The notes below the pieces were generated by a model. It saw only the letters and a program-made list of their open reading frames with translations, was not told the DNA's origin and ran no database searches. Shown in pieces: positions 17,959 to 25,993 of a DNA stretch of 64,000 nt (positions are counted from its first letter, which is position 1; the number at the start of each line of letters is the position of its first letter). Made by a program: the position numbers and the translations under genes. Source of the DNA: Naasia sp. SYSU D00057 (lineage in GTDB: Bacteria; Actinomycetota; Actinomycetes; Actinomycetales; Microbacteriaceae); assembly GCF_017916505.1 (NCBI RefSeq), contig NZ_JAFMSZ010000001.1:806001-870000 (forward strand), given 5' to 3'.

Positions 17959-17972
17959 TCCGACCTCCGGGC

Positions 17973-19169
17973 GTGGCACGGACGAAGGCCGAGACTCTCG
18001 CGTGGCTGCGGACGGTCTCGGGTGAGCTCGCGACGGCGACGCTCAAGCGACTGGAGGACACCCTTCCCTGGTATCGGGACATGCCGCCCGGCCGCCGCTC
18101 GGCGGTCGGGCTGGTCGCCCAGGCCGGCATCACCTCGTTCATCAGCTGGTACGACGACCCGAAGTCGGCGCCGTGGATCGCCGCCGACGTGTTCGGGGCC
18201 GCCCCTCGGGAGCTGCTCCGCTCGGTGAGCCTGCAGCAGACGCTGCAGCTCATCCGCGTGACCGTCGAGGTCGTCGAGGACCGCGTGAAGGACGGCGGCG
18301 ACGGCCTCCGCGAGGCGATCCTGCTGTACTCCCGCGAGATCGCCTTCGCCGCGGCCGACGTCTACGCCCGCGCCGCCGAGGCGCGCGGGCTCTGGGACTC
18401 CCGGCTCGAGGCGCTCGTCGTCGACTCGATCCTCTCCGGCGAGGCGGAGAACGAGCTGCCGAGCAGGATCGCGGCGCTCGGCTGGCACGGGCACGGCGAG
18501 GTCTGCGTGCTCGTCGGCACCGCTCCCCCGATGCTCGACGTCGACCAGCTCCGGCGCACGGCGCGGCACGTCGAGGCCGACGTGCTGATCGGCGTTCAGG
18601 GCAGCCGGCTCGTGCTCGTGATCGGGCGGGCGCTTCCCTCTCCCCAGGAGGGCGAGGAGGGCTCCGCCCAGACGCCCCCGCTCAGCTTCCTCGAGATCGC
18701 CCGGCGCCTCGAGCCGGGGTTCGGCTCGGGCCACCTCGTGCTCGGGAACGAGGTGCCGGACCTCGTGCAGGCGCACCGCAGCGCGCGCGCCGCCCTGGCC
18801 GGCTTCGCCGTCGCGCGTGCCTGGCGGAACGCCCCCCGGCCGGTGCTCGCCGACGACCTGCTGCCCGAGCGAGCCCTCGCCGGCGACCCGCTCGCCCGGT
18901 CGACCCTGGTCGGCCGCATCTACCGGCCCCTGCAGGACCACTCCACCGAGCTGCTCGGCACCCTCTGGTGCTACCTCGACAACGGCCGCTCGCTGGAGGC
19001 CACGGCACGCGAGCTGTTCGTGCACCCGAACACGGTCCGGTACCGGCTGAAGCGCATCTCCGAGGTCATCGGATATGACGCCACCGGGGCCCGGGAGGCC
19101 GTGATCCTGCAGTCGGCGCTCATCCTCGGCGCCATCGCGGAGCCCGCCGCCGCTCCGCGGCGCCGCTGA
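17973..19169 (+). CDS. fasR: PucR-type regulator of fatty acid synthesis (FasR-like)
   Basis: 398 residues. The C-terminal ~60 residues form a PucR-type helix-turn-helix (LEATARELFVHPNTVRYRLK), preceded by a GGDEF-like/CdaR sensory region. In Streptomyces the PucR-type activator FasR is encoded just before fabD-fabH-acpP-fabF, and here the order is the same, so I assign that role; binding sites are not identified. GTG start 14 bases after the aceE stop, without a good ribosome site, suggesting coupling to aceE. About 440 bases with two repeat elements separate it from fabD. Confidence 0.85.
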   Translation: MARTKAETLAWLRTVSGELATATLKRLEDTLPWYRDMPPGRRSAVGLVAQAGITSFISWYDDPKSAPWIAADVFGAAPRELLRSVSLQQTLQLIRVTVEVVEDRVKDGGDGLREAILLYSREIAFAAADVYARAAEARGLWDSRLEALVVDSILSGEAENELPSRIAALGWHGHGEVCVLVGTAPPMLDVDQLRRTARHVEADVLIGVQGSRLVLVIGRALPSPQEGEEGSAQTPPLSFLEIARRLEPGFGSGHLVLGNEVPDLVQAHRSARAALAGFAVARAWRNAPRPVLADDLLPERALAGDPLARSTLVGRIYRPLQDHSTELLGTLWCYLDNGRSLEATARELFVHPNTVRYRLKRISEVIGYDATGAREAVILQSALILGAIAEPAAAPRRR

Positions 19170-19217
19170 CGCCGCCCCGTCCGAGGGCGTGTGACGGGGA
19201 TGTCCCTCCCGCGACCA

Positions 19218-19298
19218 CTTCCAGCAGGCACGGAGGCCGCTCAGCAGGCAAACGAGCCCCGGTGCTACCTGCTGAACGCGGTCTATGCCTGCTGAAGG
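19218..19298. repeat. family A dyad repeat, copy 2
   Basis: Two forward units (TTCCAGCAGGCA, GCTCAGCAGGCA) followed by two reverse units (TACCTGCTGAACG, TGCCTGCTGAAGG) over about 81 bases in the fasR-fabD gap. It has the same architecture as copies at 12877 and 19370. It could fold as nested hairpins and end the aceE-fasR transcript. Confidence 0.75.
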
Positions 19299-19369
19299 TG
19301 CCTCGCGAAGCGCAACGATCCGAAGTCGAGGCATTCGCAAGGAATGGACGGACGGCCCTTCCGTGACGA

Positions 19370-19450
19370 CCTTCAGCAGACAGAGACGCCGTTCAGCAGG
19401 CGAATTCACCCCAGTTCTACCTGCTGAGCGCGGTTGGTGCCTGCTGAAGG
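19370..19450. repeat. family A dyad repeat, copy 3
   Basis: A second copy about 150 bases after copy 2: CCTTCAGCAGACA (19370-19382) and GTTCAGCAGGCG, then TACCTGCTGAGCG and TGCCTGCTGAAGG (19438-19450). Together the two elements fill much of the 440-base gap before fabD. The other ~270 bases show no coding sign; ~19451-19597 would hold the fab promoter region. Confidence 0.75.
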
Positions 19451-19597
19451 CGACGGGGAGGCAACCGCAATGTGCAGACCCCGACGAGCTCGCGTCACCG
19501 GCACAGCGACCCGCACAACTCGGGCCCGTGCACGGCTTCCACAAGCATTGGGGCGATCTTTCGTGCAGGATCTGCCGATCGGGTCCCGGGTGATTGG

Positions 19598-19603
19598 CAG
19601 GAT
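19598..19603 (+). promoter_or_regulatory. -10-like hexamer for fabD (possible leaderless start)
   Basis: CAGGAT lies six bases before the fabD GTG. This matches the spacing seen at several other genes here and fits a transcript starting at or next to the start codon. The same bases could instead serve as an AGGA ribosome site, so the reading is uncertain. Confidence 0.4.
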
Positions 19604-19609
19604 GGACCA

Positions 19610-20524
19610 GTGATCATCGTCGTCGCGCCCGGACAGGGCTCGCAGACCCCCGGCTTCCTCTCCCCCTGGCTGGAGGATACGTCCGCCTGGGAGACCCTGA
19701 GCCGCCTCTCGGAGCACGCCGAGCTCGACCTCGTGCTGCACGCGACGCTGTCGGACGCCGACACGATCCGCGACACGCGCATCGCCCAGCCGCTGATCGT
19801 CGCGGCCGGGATCCTCACGCTCGAGGCCCTGCTGGCCGGCGGACGCAGGCTGTCCGGCATCGCCGGCCACTCCGTCGGCGAGATAACCGCCGCCGCAGGC
19901 GCCGGCATCCTCACCTCCGAGGAGGCGATCCGCCTCGTCGCCGAGCGCGGCCGCGCGATGGCCGAGGCCGCGGCCCAGGTCGAGACCGGCATGAGCGCTG
20001 TGGTCGGCGGCGACGAGGCCGTCGTGCTCGACACGATCGCGTCGCACGGCGTGTTCCCCGCCAACTACAACGGCGGCGGCCAGCTCGTCGTCGCGGGTCC
20101 CCGTCCCGCCCTCGCGGAGCTCGGCGCCAACCCGCCCGCCGGCAGCCGCGTCATCCCGCTGCAGGTCGCGGGCGCCTTCCACACCGAGTACATGGCGCCC
20201 GCCGTCGACCGGATGCGCGCCGTCGCCGGCACCCTGACGCCGCGCGACCCCGCCACCCGGATCTGGACGAACAAGGACGGCAGCGAGGTCACCTCGGGCG
20301 CCGAGTTCCTCGACCTCCTCGTCGGCCAGGTGTCCTCGCCGGTGCGCTGGGACCGCTGCATGGAGTCGTTCGCCGCCGCCGGCGTCACCGGGATCATCGA
20401 GCTCGCCCCGGCCGGCGCGCTCACCGGGCTCGCCAAGCGCGCCCTGCGCGGCATCCCGACCGTGGCCGTGAAGACCCCCGCCGACCTCGAGGCGGCGCAC
20501 GCGCTGCTGGACGGAGACAAGTGA
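19610..20524 (+). CDS. fabD: malonyl-CoA:ACP transacylase
   Basis: 304 residues. Moves malonyl from CoA to acyl carrier protein for type II fatty acid synthesis in the cytosol. GQGSQTPG near the N terminus, Ser88 in GHSVGE and His191 in GAFHTEYM form the expected active site. The GTG start is chosen because the family begins V/M-I-I-V-V-A-P-G-Q-G; upstream codons in frame are noise. fabH begins inside its stop (GTGA overlap), so the genes are translationally coupled. Confidence 0.95.
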   Translation: MIIVVAPGQGSQTPGFLSPWLEDTSAWETLSRLSEHAELDLVLHATLSDADTIRDTRIAQPLIVAAGILTLEALLAGGRRLSGIAGHSVGEITAAAGAGILTSEEAIRLVAERGRAMAEAAAQVETGMSAVVGGDEAVVLDTIASHGVFPANYNGGGQLVVAGPRPALAELGANPPAGSRVIPLQVAGAFHTEYMAPAVDRMRAVAGTLTPRDPATRIWTNKDGSEVTSGAEFLDLLVGQVSSPVRWDRCMESFAAAGVTGIIELAPAGALTGLAKRALRGIPTVAVKTPADLEAAHALLDGDK

Positions 20525-21519
20525 CCGAGCTCAGGCAGGCGACCGGCCCGCAGTACACCCGCATCCTCGGACTGGGCGCCGCCCGCGGCGACCTCGTCGT
20601 GCCGAACGACGACCTGGTCGGCCCTATCAACTCCTCGGACGAGTGGATCCGCCAGCGCACCGGCATCGAGACCCGCACGCGCGCGTCCGCCGCGGTCAGC
20701 GCCCTGGACCTCGCCACCACAGCGGGCAAGGACGCGATCGCCGCCGCCGGGGTCTCCCCCGAGCAGGTCGACCTCGTTCTGGTGGCGACCATCAGCAACG
20801 TCCAGCAGACGCCGTCGCTGTCCGCCGTTCTCGCCGACCGCGTCGGCGCCAACCCGGCAGCCGCCTACGACGTCAACGCCGCCTGCGCCGGCTACACCTA
20901 CGCTGTCGCGCAGGCCGACGCCCTCATCCGCGCCGGTATCGGCACCTACGCCCTCGTCGTCGGCGCCGAGAAGCTGTCCGACGTCGTCGACCCGACCGAC
21001 CGCAGCATCTCGTTCCTCCTCGGCGACGGGGCCGGCGCCGCCGTCATCGGGCCGAGCGACACCCCCGGCATCTCGAAGACCGTGTGGGGCTCGGACGGCT
21101 CGAAGGCCGACGCTGTCGGCATGAACGCGACCCTGACCGAGTTCCGCGACGGCTCCGCCGCCTGGCCGACGCTGCGGCAGGAGGGCCCCACGGTCTTCCG
21201 CTGGGCCGTCTGGGAGATGGTCAAGGTCGCCCGCCAGGCCATCGAGGAGGCGGGCATCACCCCCGACCAGCTCGCGGCGTTCATCCCGCACCAGGCCAAC
21301 ATGCGCATCATCGACGAGTTCGCGAAGCAGCTCGGCCTGCCGGACACGGTCGCGATCGGCCGCGACATCGCCACCACCGGCAACACGTCAGCCGCCTCGA
21401 TCCCCCTCGCGACGCACCGGCTGCTCGAGGAGCACCCGGAGCTCTCCGGCGGTCTCGCCCTCCAGATCGGCTTCGGCGCAGGCCTGGTCTACGGCGCGCA
21501 GGTCGTCGTCCTGCCCTGA
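20521..21519 (+). CDS. fabH: beta-ketoacyl-ACP synthase III
   Basis: 332 residues. Starts fatty acid chains by condensing an acyl-CoA primer with malonyl-ACP; in actinobacteria branched primers are common. Catalytic Cys122 (NAACAGYTYA), His257 (FIPHQAN) and Asn288 (TGNTSAAS) are all present, and the GDGAGAAV and C-terminal GFGAGLVYGA segments are canonical. GTG start overlaps the fabD stop by four bases; acpP follows 70 bases later. Confidence 0.95.
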   Translation: MTELRQATGPQYTRILGLGAARGDLVVPNDDLVGPINSSDEWIRQRTGIETRTRASAAVSALDLATTAGKDAIAAAGVSPEQVDLVLVATISNVQQTPSLSAVLADRVGANPAAAYDVNAACAGYTYAVAQADALIRAGIGTYALVVGAEKLSDVVDPTDRSISFLLGDGAGAAVIGPSDTPGISKTVWGSDGSKADAVGMNATLTEFRDGSAAWPTLRQEGPTVFRWAVWEMVKVARQAIEEAGITPDQLAAFIPHQANMRIIDEFAKQLGLPDTVAIGRDIATTGNTSAASIPLATHRLLEEHPELSGGLALQIGFGAGLVYGAQVVVLP

Positions 21520-21589
21520 CCGGCCGCCGAAACCTCCCCCGATAAGCTCGAAATCCCGCCTCTACCGAACACCTCAAGGAGACATGAAC

Positions 21590-21838
21590 ATGGCCCAGTC
21601 CACTGAAGAAGTCCTCGCCGGCCTCGCCGAGCTCGTCAGCGACGAGACGGGCATCGCGACCGACACGGTCGAGATGGACAAGTCCTTCACGGACGACCTC
21701 GACATCGACTCCATCTCGATGATGACCATCGTGGTCAACGCCGAGGAGAAGTTCGACGTGAAGATCCCGGACGAAGAGGTCAAGAACCTCAAGACCGTCG
21801 GCGACGCCGTCAACTACATCGTCAAGGCCCAGGGCTGA
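21590..21838 (+). CDS. acpP: acyl carrier protein
   Basis: 82 residues, acidic four-helix carrier. Ser41 in DLDIDSISM is the 4'-phosphopantetheine site (DSIS rather than the common DSL). AAGGAG lies 8 bases before this ATG; another in-frame ATG at 21584 would be only 2 bases from it, so the second is preferred. It carries the growing chain between FabD, FabH and FabF, encoded on either side. Confidence 0.95.
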   Translation: MAQSTEEVLAGLAELVSDETGIATDTVEMDKSFTDDLDIDSISMMTIVVNAEEKFDVKIPDEEVKNLKTVGDAVNYIVKAQG

Positions 21839-21873
21839 TCCAGCCTTTTCCCTGACCTCAGGAGCACCACCTC

Positions 21874-23109
21874 ATGCCGAAGAAGATCGTCGTCACCGGG
21901 ATCGGCGCCACGTCGCCGCTCGGTGCCACAGCGCGCGAGTCCTGGGATGCGCTGCTCGCCGGTGAGTCCGGCGCGCGCACTCTGACCGAGGAGTGGGTCG
22001 GGCGGCTCGAGCTGCCCGTCACGTTCGCTGCTTCGGCCAAGGTGGAGCAGGCCGAGCAGCTGGAGCGGGTCGAGGCCAAGCGCCTCGACCCGGGCAGCCA
22101 GTTCGCCCTCATCGCCGCCCGCGAGGCCTGGGCCGACTCCGGCATCACCGACATCGAGCCCGAGCGGCTCGGCGTCGACTGGTCGACCGGCATCGGCGGC
22201 GTGTGGACCCTCCTCGACGCGTGGGACACCCTGCGCGAGAAGGGCCCGCGCCGGGTCCTGCCGATGACCGTCCCGATGCTGATGCCGAACGCCCCGGCCG
22301 CGGCGATCGAGATGAACCTCGGGGCGCGTGCCTTCGCGCGGACCGTGGTGTCGGCGTGCGCCTCGAGCACCGAGTCGATCGCGAACGCGTACGAGCACCT
22401 GCAGCTCGGGTACGCCGACGTCGTCATCGCGGGCGGCAGCGAGGCGGCCATCCACCCGCTGCCGCTCGCGTCCTTCGCGTCGATGCAGGCGCTGTCCAAG
22501 CGCAACGACGACCCGGCCACGGCGTCCCGCCCGTACGACGTGACCCGCGACGGGTTCGTCCTCGGGGAGGGCGGCGCGGCCCTGGTCGTCGAGACCGAGG
22601 AGCACGCCGTCGCCCGCGGCGCCCGCATCTACGCGGAGCTGGTCGGCGGCGCGGTGACGAGCGACTCGTACCACATCACCGCTCCCGACCCCGAGGGGTC
22701 GGCCGCCGCTCGCGCGATGATCGCCGCCATCGAGTCCTTCGGCTACAGCCGCTCGGACGTTCGGCACGTCAACGCGCACGCCACCAGCACCCCCGTCGGT
22801 GACGTCGCCGAGTACCGCGCGCTCCGCCACGTGTTCGGCGACGGCCTCGCCGACATCGCGGTGTCGGCGACCAAGGCGTCCACAGGGCACCTGCTGGGCG
22901 GCGCCGGCGGCATCGAGGCGATCTTCACCGTCCTCGCGCTGCACGAGCGCACCGCTCCCCCGACCATCAACCTCAAGGAGATGGACCCGGAGATCGACCT
23001 CGACGTCGTCCGGGAGCCGCGCACGCTGCCGCAGGGCGACCTGCTCGCGCTCAGCAACTCGTTCGGCTTCGGCGGGCACAACGCCGTGGTGGCGTTCGCC
23101 ACCGCCTGA
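21874..23109 (+). CDS. fabF: beta-ketoacyl-ACP synthase II
   Basis: 411 residues, full length. Elongates acyl-ACP with malonyl-ACP. The Cys-His-His triad is visible: Cys162 (VVSACASSTES), His302 (NAHATSTPVGD) and His339 (KASTGHLLGGAGG), with the glycine-rich SNSFGFGGHN end. AGGAG precedes the ATG. Last gene of the fab unit, followed by a strong terminator. Reductases and dehydratase of the cycle are not in this window. Confidence 0.95.
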   Translation: MPKKIVVTGIGATSPLGATARESWDALLAGESGARTLTEEWVGRLELPVTFAASAKVEQAEQLERVEAKRLDPGSQFALIAAREAWADSGITDIEPERLGVDWSTGIGGVWTLLDAWDTLREKGPRRVLPMTVPMLMPNAPAAAIEMNLGARAFARTVVSACASSTESIANAYEHLQLGYADVVIAGGSEAAIHPLPLASFASMQALSKRNDDPATASRPYDVTRDGFVLGEGGAALVVETEEHAVARGARIYAELVGGAVTSDSYHITAPDPEGSAAARAMIAAIESFGYSRSDVRHVNAHATSTPVGDVAEYRALRHVFGDGLADIAVSATKASTGHLLGGAGGIEAIFTVLALHERTAPPTINLKEMDPEIDLDVVREPRTLPQGDLLALSNSFGFGGHNAVVAFATA

Positions 23110-23123
23110 TCCGGCAGCACTCG

Positions 23124-23160
23124 CGACGAACGGCAACCGGGAACGGTTGCCGTTCGTCGT
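23124..23160 (+). terminator. strong hairpin after fabF
   Basis: A ~15-bp stem (23124-23138 with 23145-23159, core ACGAACGGCAACC) with a six-base GGGAAC loop begins 15 bases after the fabF stop. It marks the end of the fab transcript. Confidence 0.8.
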
Positions 23161-23224
23161 TCCGGTTCCCGCAACCCCCTGATGCTCGTTCCGCCCGGCT
23201 GGTTGGCTGATCCGGGAGGCAGGG

Positions 23225-24076
23225 ATGAGCGACGAGCGCCGTCAGGAGCTGGGCGAGGGAGACGCCCCCGTCGAGGGCGAGATCGAGGAGTCGTTCGACG
23301 CGATCGTCGACGAGGGCGCGCAGCGGCTGCACCGCACCTTCGCCTCCATGCTCATCACCGGGCTGTTCGGGGGCCTCGATGTCGGGGTGGGCATCATGGG
23401 CTACCTCGCCGTCCTCGAGCAGACCGACAGCCATCTTCTCGCGGGGATCGCGTTCGGCATCGGATTCGTCGCTCTGCTTCTCGCCCACAGCGAGCTGTTC
23501 ACCGAGAACTTCCTGGTCCCCGTCGCCGCGGTAGCCGCACGCGAGGCGTCGCTGCGGCGGCTCGGCATGCTGTGGGGCGTCACCCTGCTCGCGAACCTCG
23601 TGGGCGGCTGGGCGTTCATGTGGCTGCTGATCACCGCCTTCCCGCAGTGGGGGCCGCTGCTCGACGAGGCCGCGCACCACTTCACCGACCCGGGACTCAC
23701 CCTGCAGACCGCAGTCCTCGCGATCCTCGCCGGCAGCACCATCACGCTGATGACGCGCATGCAGCAGGGCACGAAGTCGGACGTCGGCAAGATGATCGCC
23801 GCGATCGCGGGCGGCTTCCTGCTCGCCGGACTCCAGCTGCACCACTCGGTGCTCGACTCGCTGCTGATCTTCGGCGCCATCCAGTCCGGGTCGGGTGTCG
23901 GCTATCTCGACTGGCTCCTCTGGTTCGTCCCGACCGTGCTCTTCAACCTGGTGGGCGGAGTCGGGCTGGTGACGGCGCTCCGGCTGGTGCGCACCAAGCC
24001 GCTGCTGCAGCAGCGCCGCCGCGAGGCCCCGGCAGACCCGGACGCCCCGCGGTCCGGTGCCGGCCACGGAGATTGA
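23225..24076 (+). CDS. formate/nitrite transporter (FNT) family protein
   Basis: 283 residues with six membrane helices between ~40 and 260, preceded by an acidic cytoplasmic N terminus (EEGDAPVEGEIEESFD type). Sequences such as FVALLLAHSELFTENFLVP and LLANLVGGW match the FNT fold, pentameric channels for formate, nitrite or similar small anions; the YfdC-like branch has unclear substrate. GGAGG lies a few bases before the ATG. The stop codon falls in the first bases of a REP-like element. Confidence 0.85.
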   Translation: MSDERRQELGEGDAPVEGEIEESFDAIVDEGAQRLHRTFASMLITGLFGGLDVGVGIMGYLAVLEQTDSHLLAGIAFGIGFVALLLAHSELFTENFLVPVAAVAAREASLRRLGMLWGVTLLANLVGGWAFMWLLITAFPQWGPLLDEAAHHFTDPGLTLQTAVLAILAGSTITLMTRMQQGTKSDVGKMIAAIAGGFLLAGLQLHHSVLDSLLIFGAIQSGSGVGYLDWLLWFVPTVLFNLVGGVGLVTALRLVRTKPLLQQRRREAPADPDAPRSGAGHGD

Positions 24077-24207
24077 GGAGGCCGCGAAGCGGCCGTCTCG
24101 AAATCACGCGACGTGTCCTTGGACTTCAGCCCCTTCGCGTGGTGCGGTCCGGAGACGAGGTTGCGTGATTTCGAGACGCGGCCCTTCGGGCCGCTCCTCA
24201 ATCACCG
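24071..24207. repeat. family C REP-like element, copy 1
   Basis: An inverted pair: ATTGAGGAGGCCGCGAAGCG ... GTCTCGAAATCACGCGA on the left, and its near complement GTGATTTCGAGACG ... GGGCCGCTCCTCAATCACC on the right, about 50 unique bases between. Each arm contains its own small hairpin. Such elements recur in Microbacteriaceae intergenic DNA; related tandem copies lie at 37888-38340. Confidence 0.75.
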
Positions 24208-24237
24208 GGGTGGCCGGACACGGGCGCAGAAAAGGTG

Positions 24238-24276
24238 AAGAGCCCCTGACTGGTACCCATCCGGTCAGGGGCTCTT
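24238..24276. terminator. hairpin between FNT and DUF3145 genes
   Basis: A perfect 13-bp stem (AAGAGCCCCTGAC with GTCAGGGGCTCTT) and 13-base loop, ending CTTCTGT. Symmetric enough to end both the rightward FNT gene and the leftward DUF3145 gene. Confidence 0.8.
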
Positions 24277-24407
24277 CTGTCGCTTTCGCTAAGTTCGAGG
24301 GCCGCTACCCATACGACCCGAACGGGTTGGAGCGCGATGCGAACAAGTCCAGACTAGGTGCGCCACGCCGCGTTCACGCGACTTAACGGCGGCGTGTCGG
24401 GGAAGAC

Positions 24408-24911
24408 TCAGCCTGCTCGATGCAACCAGACGACCGGGCTCTTCTCGCCGGCGGTGCGGAACGGCTCGAGCTCGTCGTCCCAGGACTGGCCGAGGGCGAG
24501 CCGGAGCTCCTTGTGCAGCTCGAGCGCGTTCACGCCTGCGGCCTCCATGGCGTAGCGGATGCGGTCCTCGGGGACGACCACATTGCCCGCGGTGTCCGTC
24601 TGGGCGTAGAAGATGCCGAGGTCGGGCGTGTGCATCCAGCGGGCGCCGTCGGCGCCGAAGCCGGCGTCCTCCGTCACCTCGTAGCGGAGGTGCTCCCAGC
24701 CCCTCAGCGCCGACGCGATGGCAGCACCGGTGCCCTGCGGACCCTCCCAGAAGAAGTCGGTGCGCAGGGTGTTCTTCAGCACGGGCTGCTCGATCCACGT
24801 GAAGTTGACGGCGCGCCCGAGTGCGCGACCGGCCGCCCACTCGACATGGGGGCAGAGCGCGCGCGGGGAGGAGTGCACATAGAGCGCACCCCGAGCGAGT
24901 GGTGCAGCCAT
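24408..24911 (-). CDS. DUF3145 domain-containing protein
   Basis: 167 residues, starting MAAPLARGALYVHSSPRALC with PHVEWAAGRALGRAVNFTW, the DUF3145 signature. This actinobacterial family is usually encoded beside the fatty acid synthesis genes, as here, but its function is not known. GGAG lies about 9 bases before the ATG. Upstream is a ~190-base, relatively AT-rich stretch that probably holds its promoter. Confidence 0.85.
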   Translation of the reverse strand: MAAPLARGALYVHSSPRALCPHVEWAAGRALGRAVNFTWIEQPVLKNTLRTDFFWEGPQGTGAAIASALRGWEHLRYEVTEDAGFGADGARWMHTPDLGIFYAQTDTAGNVVVPEDRIRYAMEAAGVNALELHKELRLALGQSWDDELEPFRTAGEKSPVVWLHRAG

Positions 24912-25103
24912 GGTTCTTTCTCCGTTCGACTAGGTACGTCTTCCCCTACGACCTGGTGAACGGTTCACCTGTTGCACCGTTATGAAATTAACATTCCGGC
25001 CTTGCCGGCCCTTGCATTATGCAGGACGACACGCCGGACTTACAACAGTGTAAGAGACCGTCGGAATGGCTGCCCGGAGTGTCGCTGAGCGTTCGATATG
25101 AGC

Positions 25104-25946
25104 TCAGTGCAGGAGGGAACCGTCTTTGGCGAGCACGTTCTTCTCCCCCGCCTCGACGGGGAACGGGAACCGGTTCTGCTTGGGCGGCATCGGGCAGTTG
25201 AAGTTGTAGCTGAACGCGCACGGCGGCAGGACCGCGGTGTTGAAGTCGAGCGTGATCGTGCCGTCAGGGTTCGGCGCGGTGAAGAGGAACCGGCCGACGC
25301 TGTACGTGCTGTCGCCGCTCGTCGCGTCCGCGAACACGAGCTGAAGCGCCCGGCCTTCCTTGAACGCCAGGATGCTGTACTCGGTTCCGTCGTGTTCGAA
25401 GGTGATCTCGCCGGGGATGACCATCTCGCGCGACTCGCCCTCGTCCTTGATGTGGGCGAAGCCGGCGGTGGTGCCCTCGGGGTTCGGCGTGAAGGTGCCG
25501 CGGACCACCCAGGCCGGGTCGTACGGGAACGCGTCGATGCCGCCGAAGTTCTCGATGGCCTCCGCCTGCGAGTCCCAGACCCGCAGCGCGAAGCTGGCGC
25601 CGTCGTGGCCGGCGATGATCGTGCCGGTCGTGTGATCGTCGAAGGAGATGTCGCTGGGGGTCGCCGAGTTCTTGGGCGACAGGAGCGCCTCACCGTCGAC
25701 GAGCTCGCCGTTCACCCGGATGCCGTCGGCGGCGGTCGCGGTCAGCAGGAGGCCCGGCTCACCGTCCGGGCGCGGCGCCCAGGTGCCGGGCACGCCCCAC
25801 ACCGGCTGCGCGGAGTCGATCCACTGGGTGTTGACGAGCGCGAGGAAGCCGCGCGGCTGCACCACCGCCTCCTCCCGGCGCGAGTGGAACCGGGCGTACC
25901 GCTCCTCTGCGGTCAGCGGAGCGGCGGGGGCGGTGGTCTCGGTCAT
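25104..25946 (-). CDS. DUF1684 domain-containing protein
   Basis: 280 residues, no signal peptide or membrane helix. The DUF1684 layout is seen: an N-terminal region with FHSRREEAVVQPRGFLALVN, a middle with FGGIDAFPYDPAWVVRGTF and a C-terminal LDFNTAVLPPCAFSYNFNCP followed by PPKQNRFPFPVEAGEK, the most conserved part. The fold is beta-rich; activity is unknown. AAGGA lies about 8 bases before this ATG; longer frames are noise from the neighbouring gene. It follows the S9 peptidase by 47 bases and may be in its operon. Confidence 0.85.
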   Translation of the reverse strand: MTETTAPAAPLTAEERYARFHSRREEAVVQPRGFLALVNTQWIDSAQPVWGVPGTWAPRPDGEPGLLLTATAADGIRVNGELVDGEALLSPKNSATPSDISFDDHTTGTIIAGHDGASFALRVWDSQAEAIENFGGIDAFPYDPAWVVRGTFTPNPEGTTAGFAHIKDEGESREMVIPGEITFEHDGTEYSILAFKEGRALQLVFADATSGDSTYSVGRFLFTAPNPDGTITLDFNTAVLPPCAFSYNFNCPMPPKQNRFPFPVEAGEKNVLAKDGSLLH

Positions 25947-25993
25947 CCGTTCATCCTTCCTTCTGCTGTCGTGCAACGCGGTCCGACACGGCG

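Noticed and set aside
15277-17979. A 900-codon open frame antisense to aceE.
   Set aside because: It mirrors the aceE codons, is Arg/Val/Leu/Glu-biased with no recognisable motif, and is the usual result of high GC at third positions.
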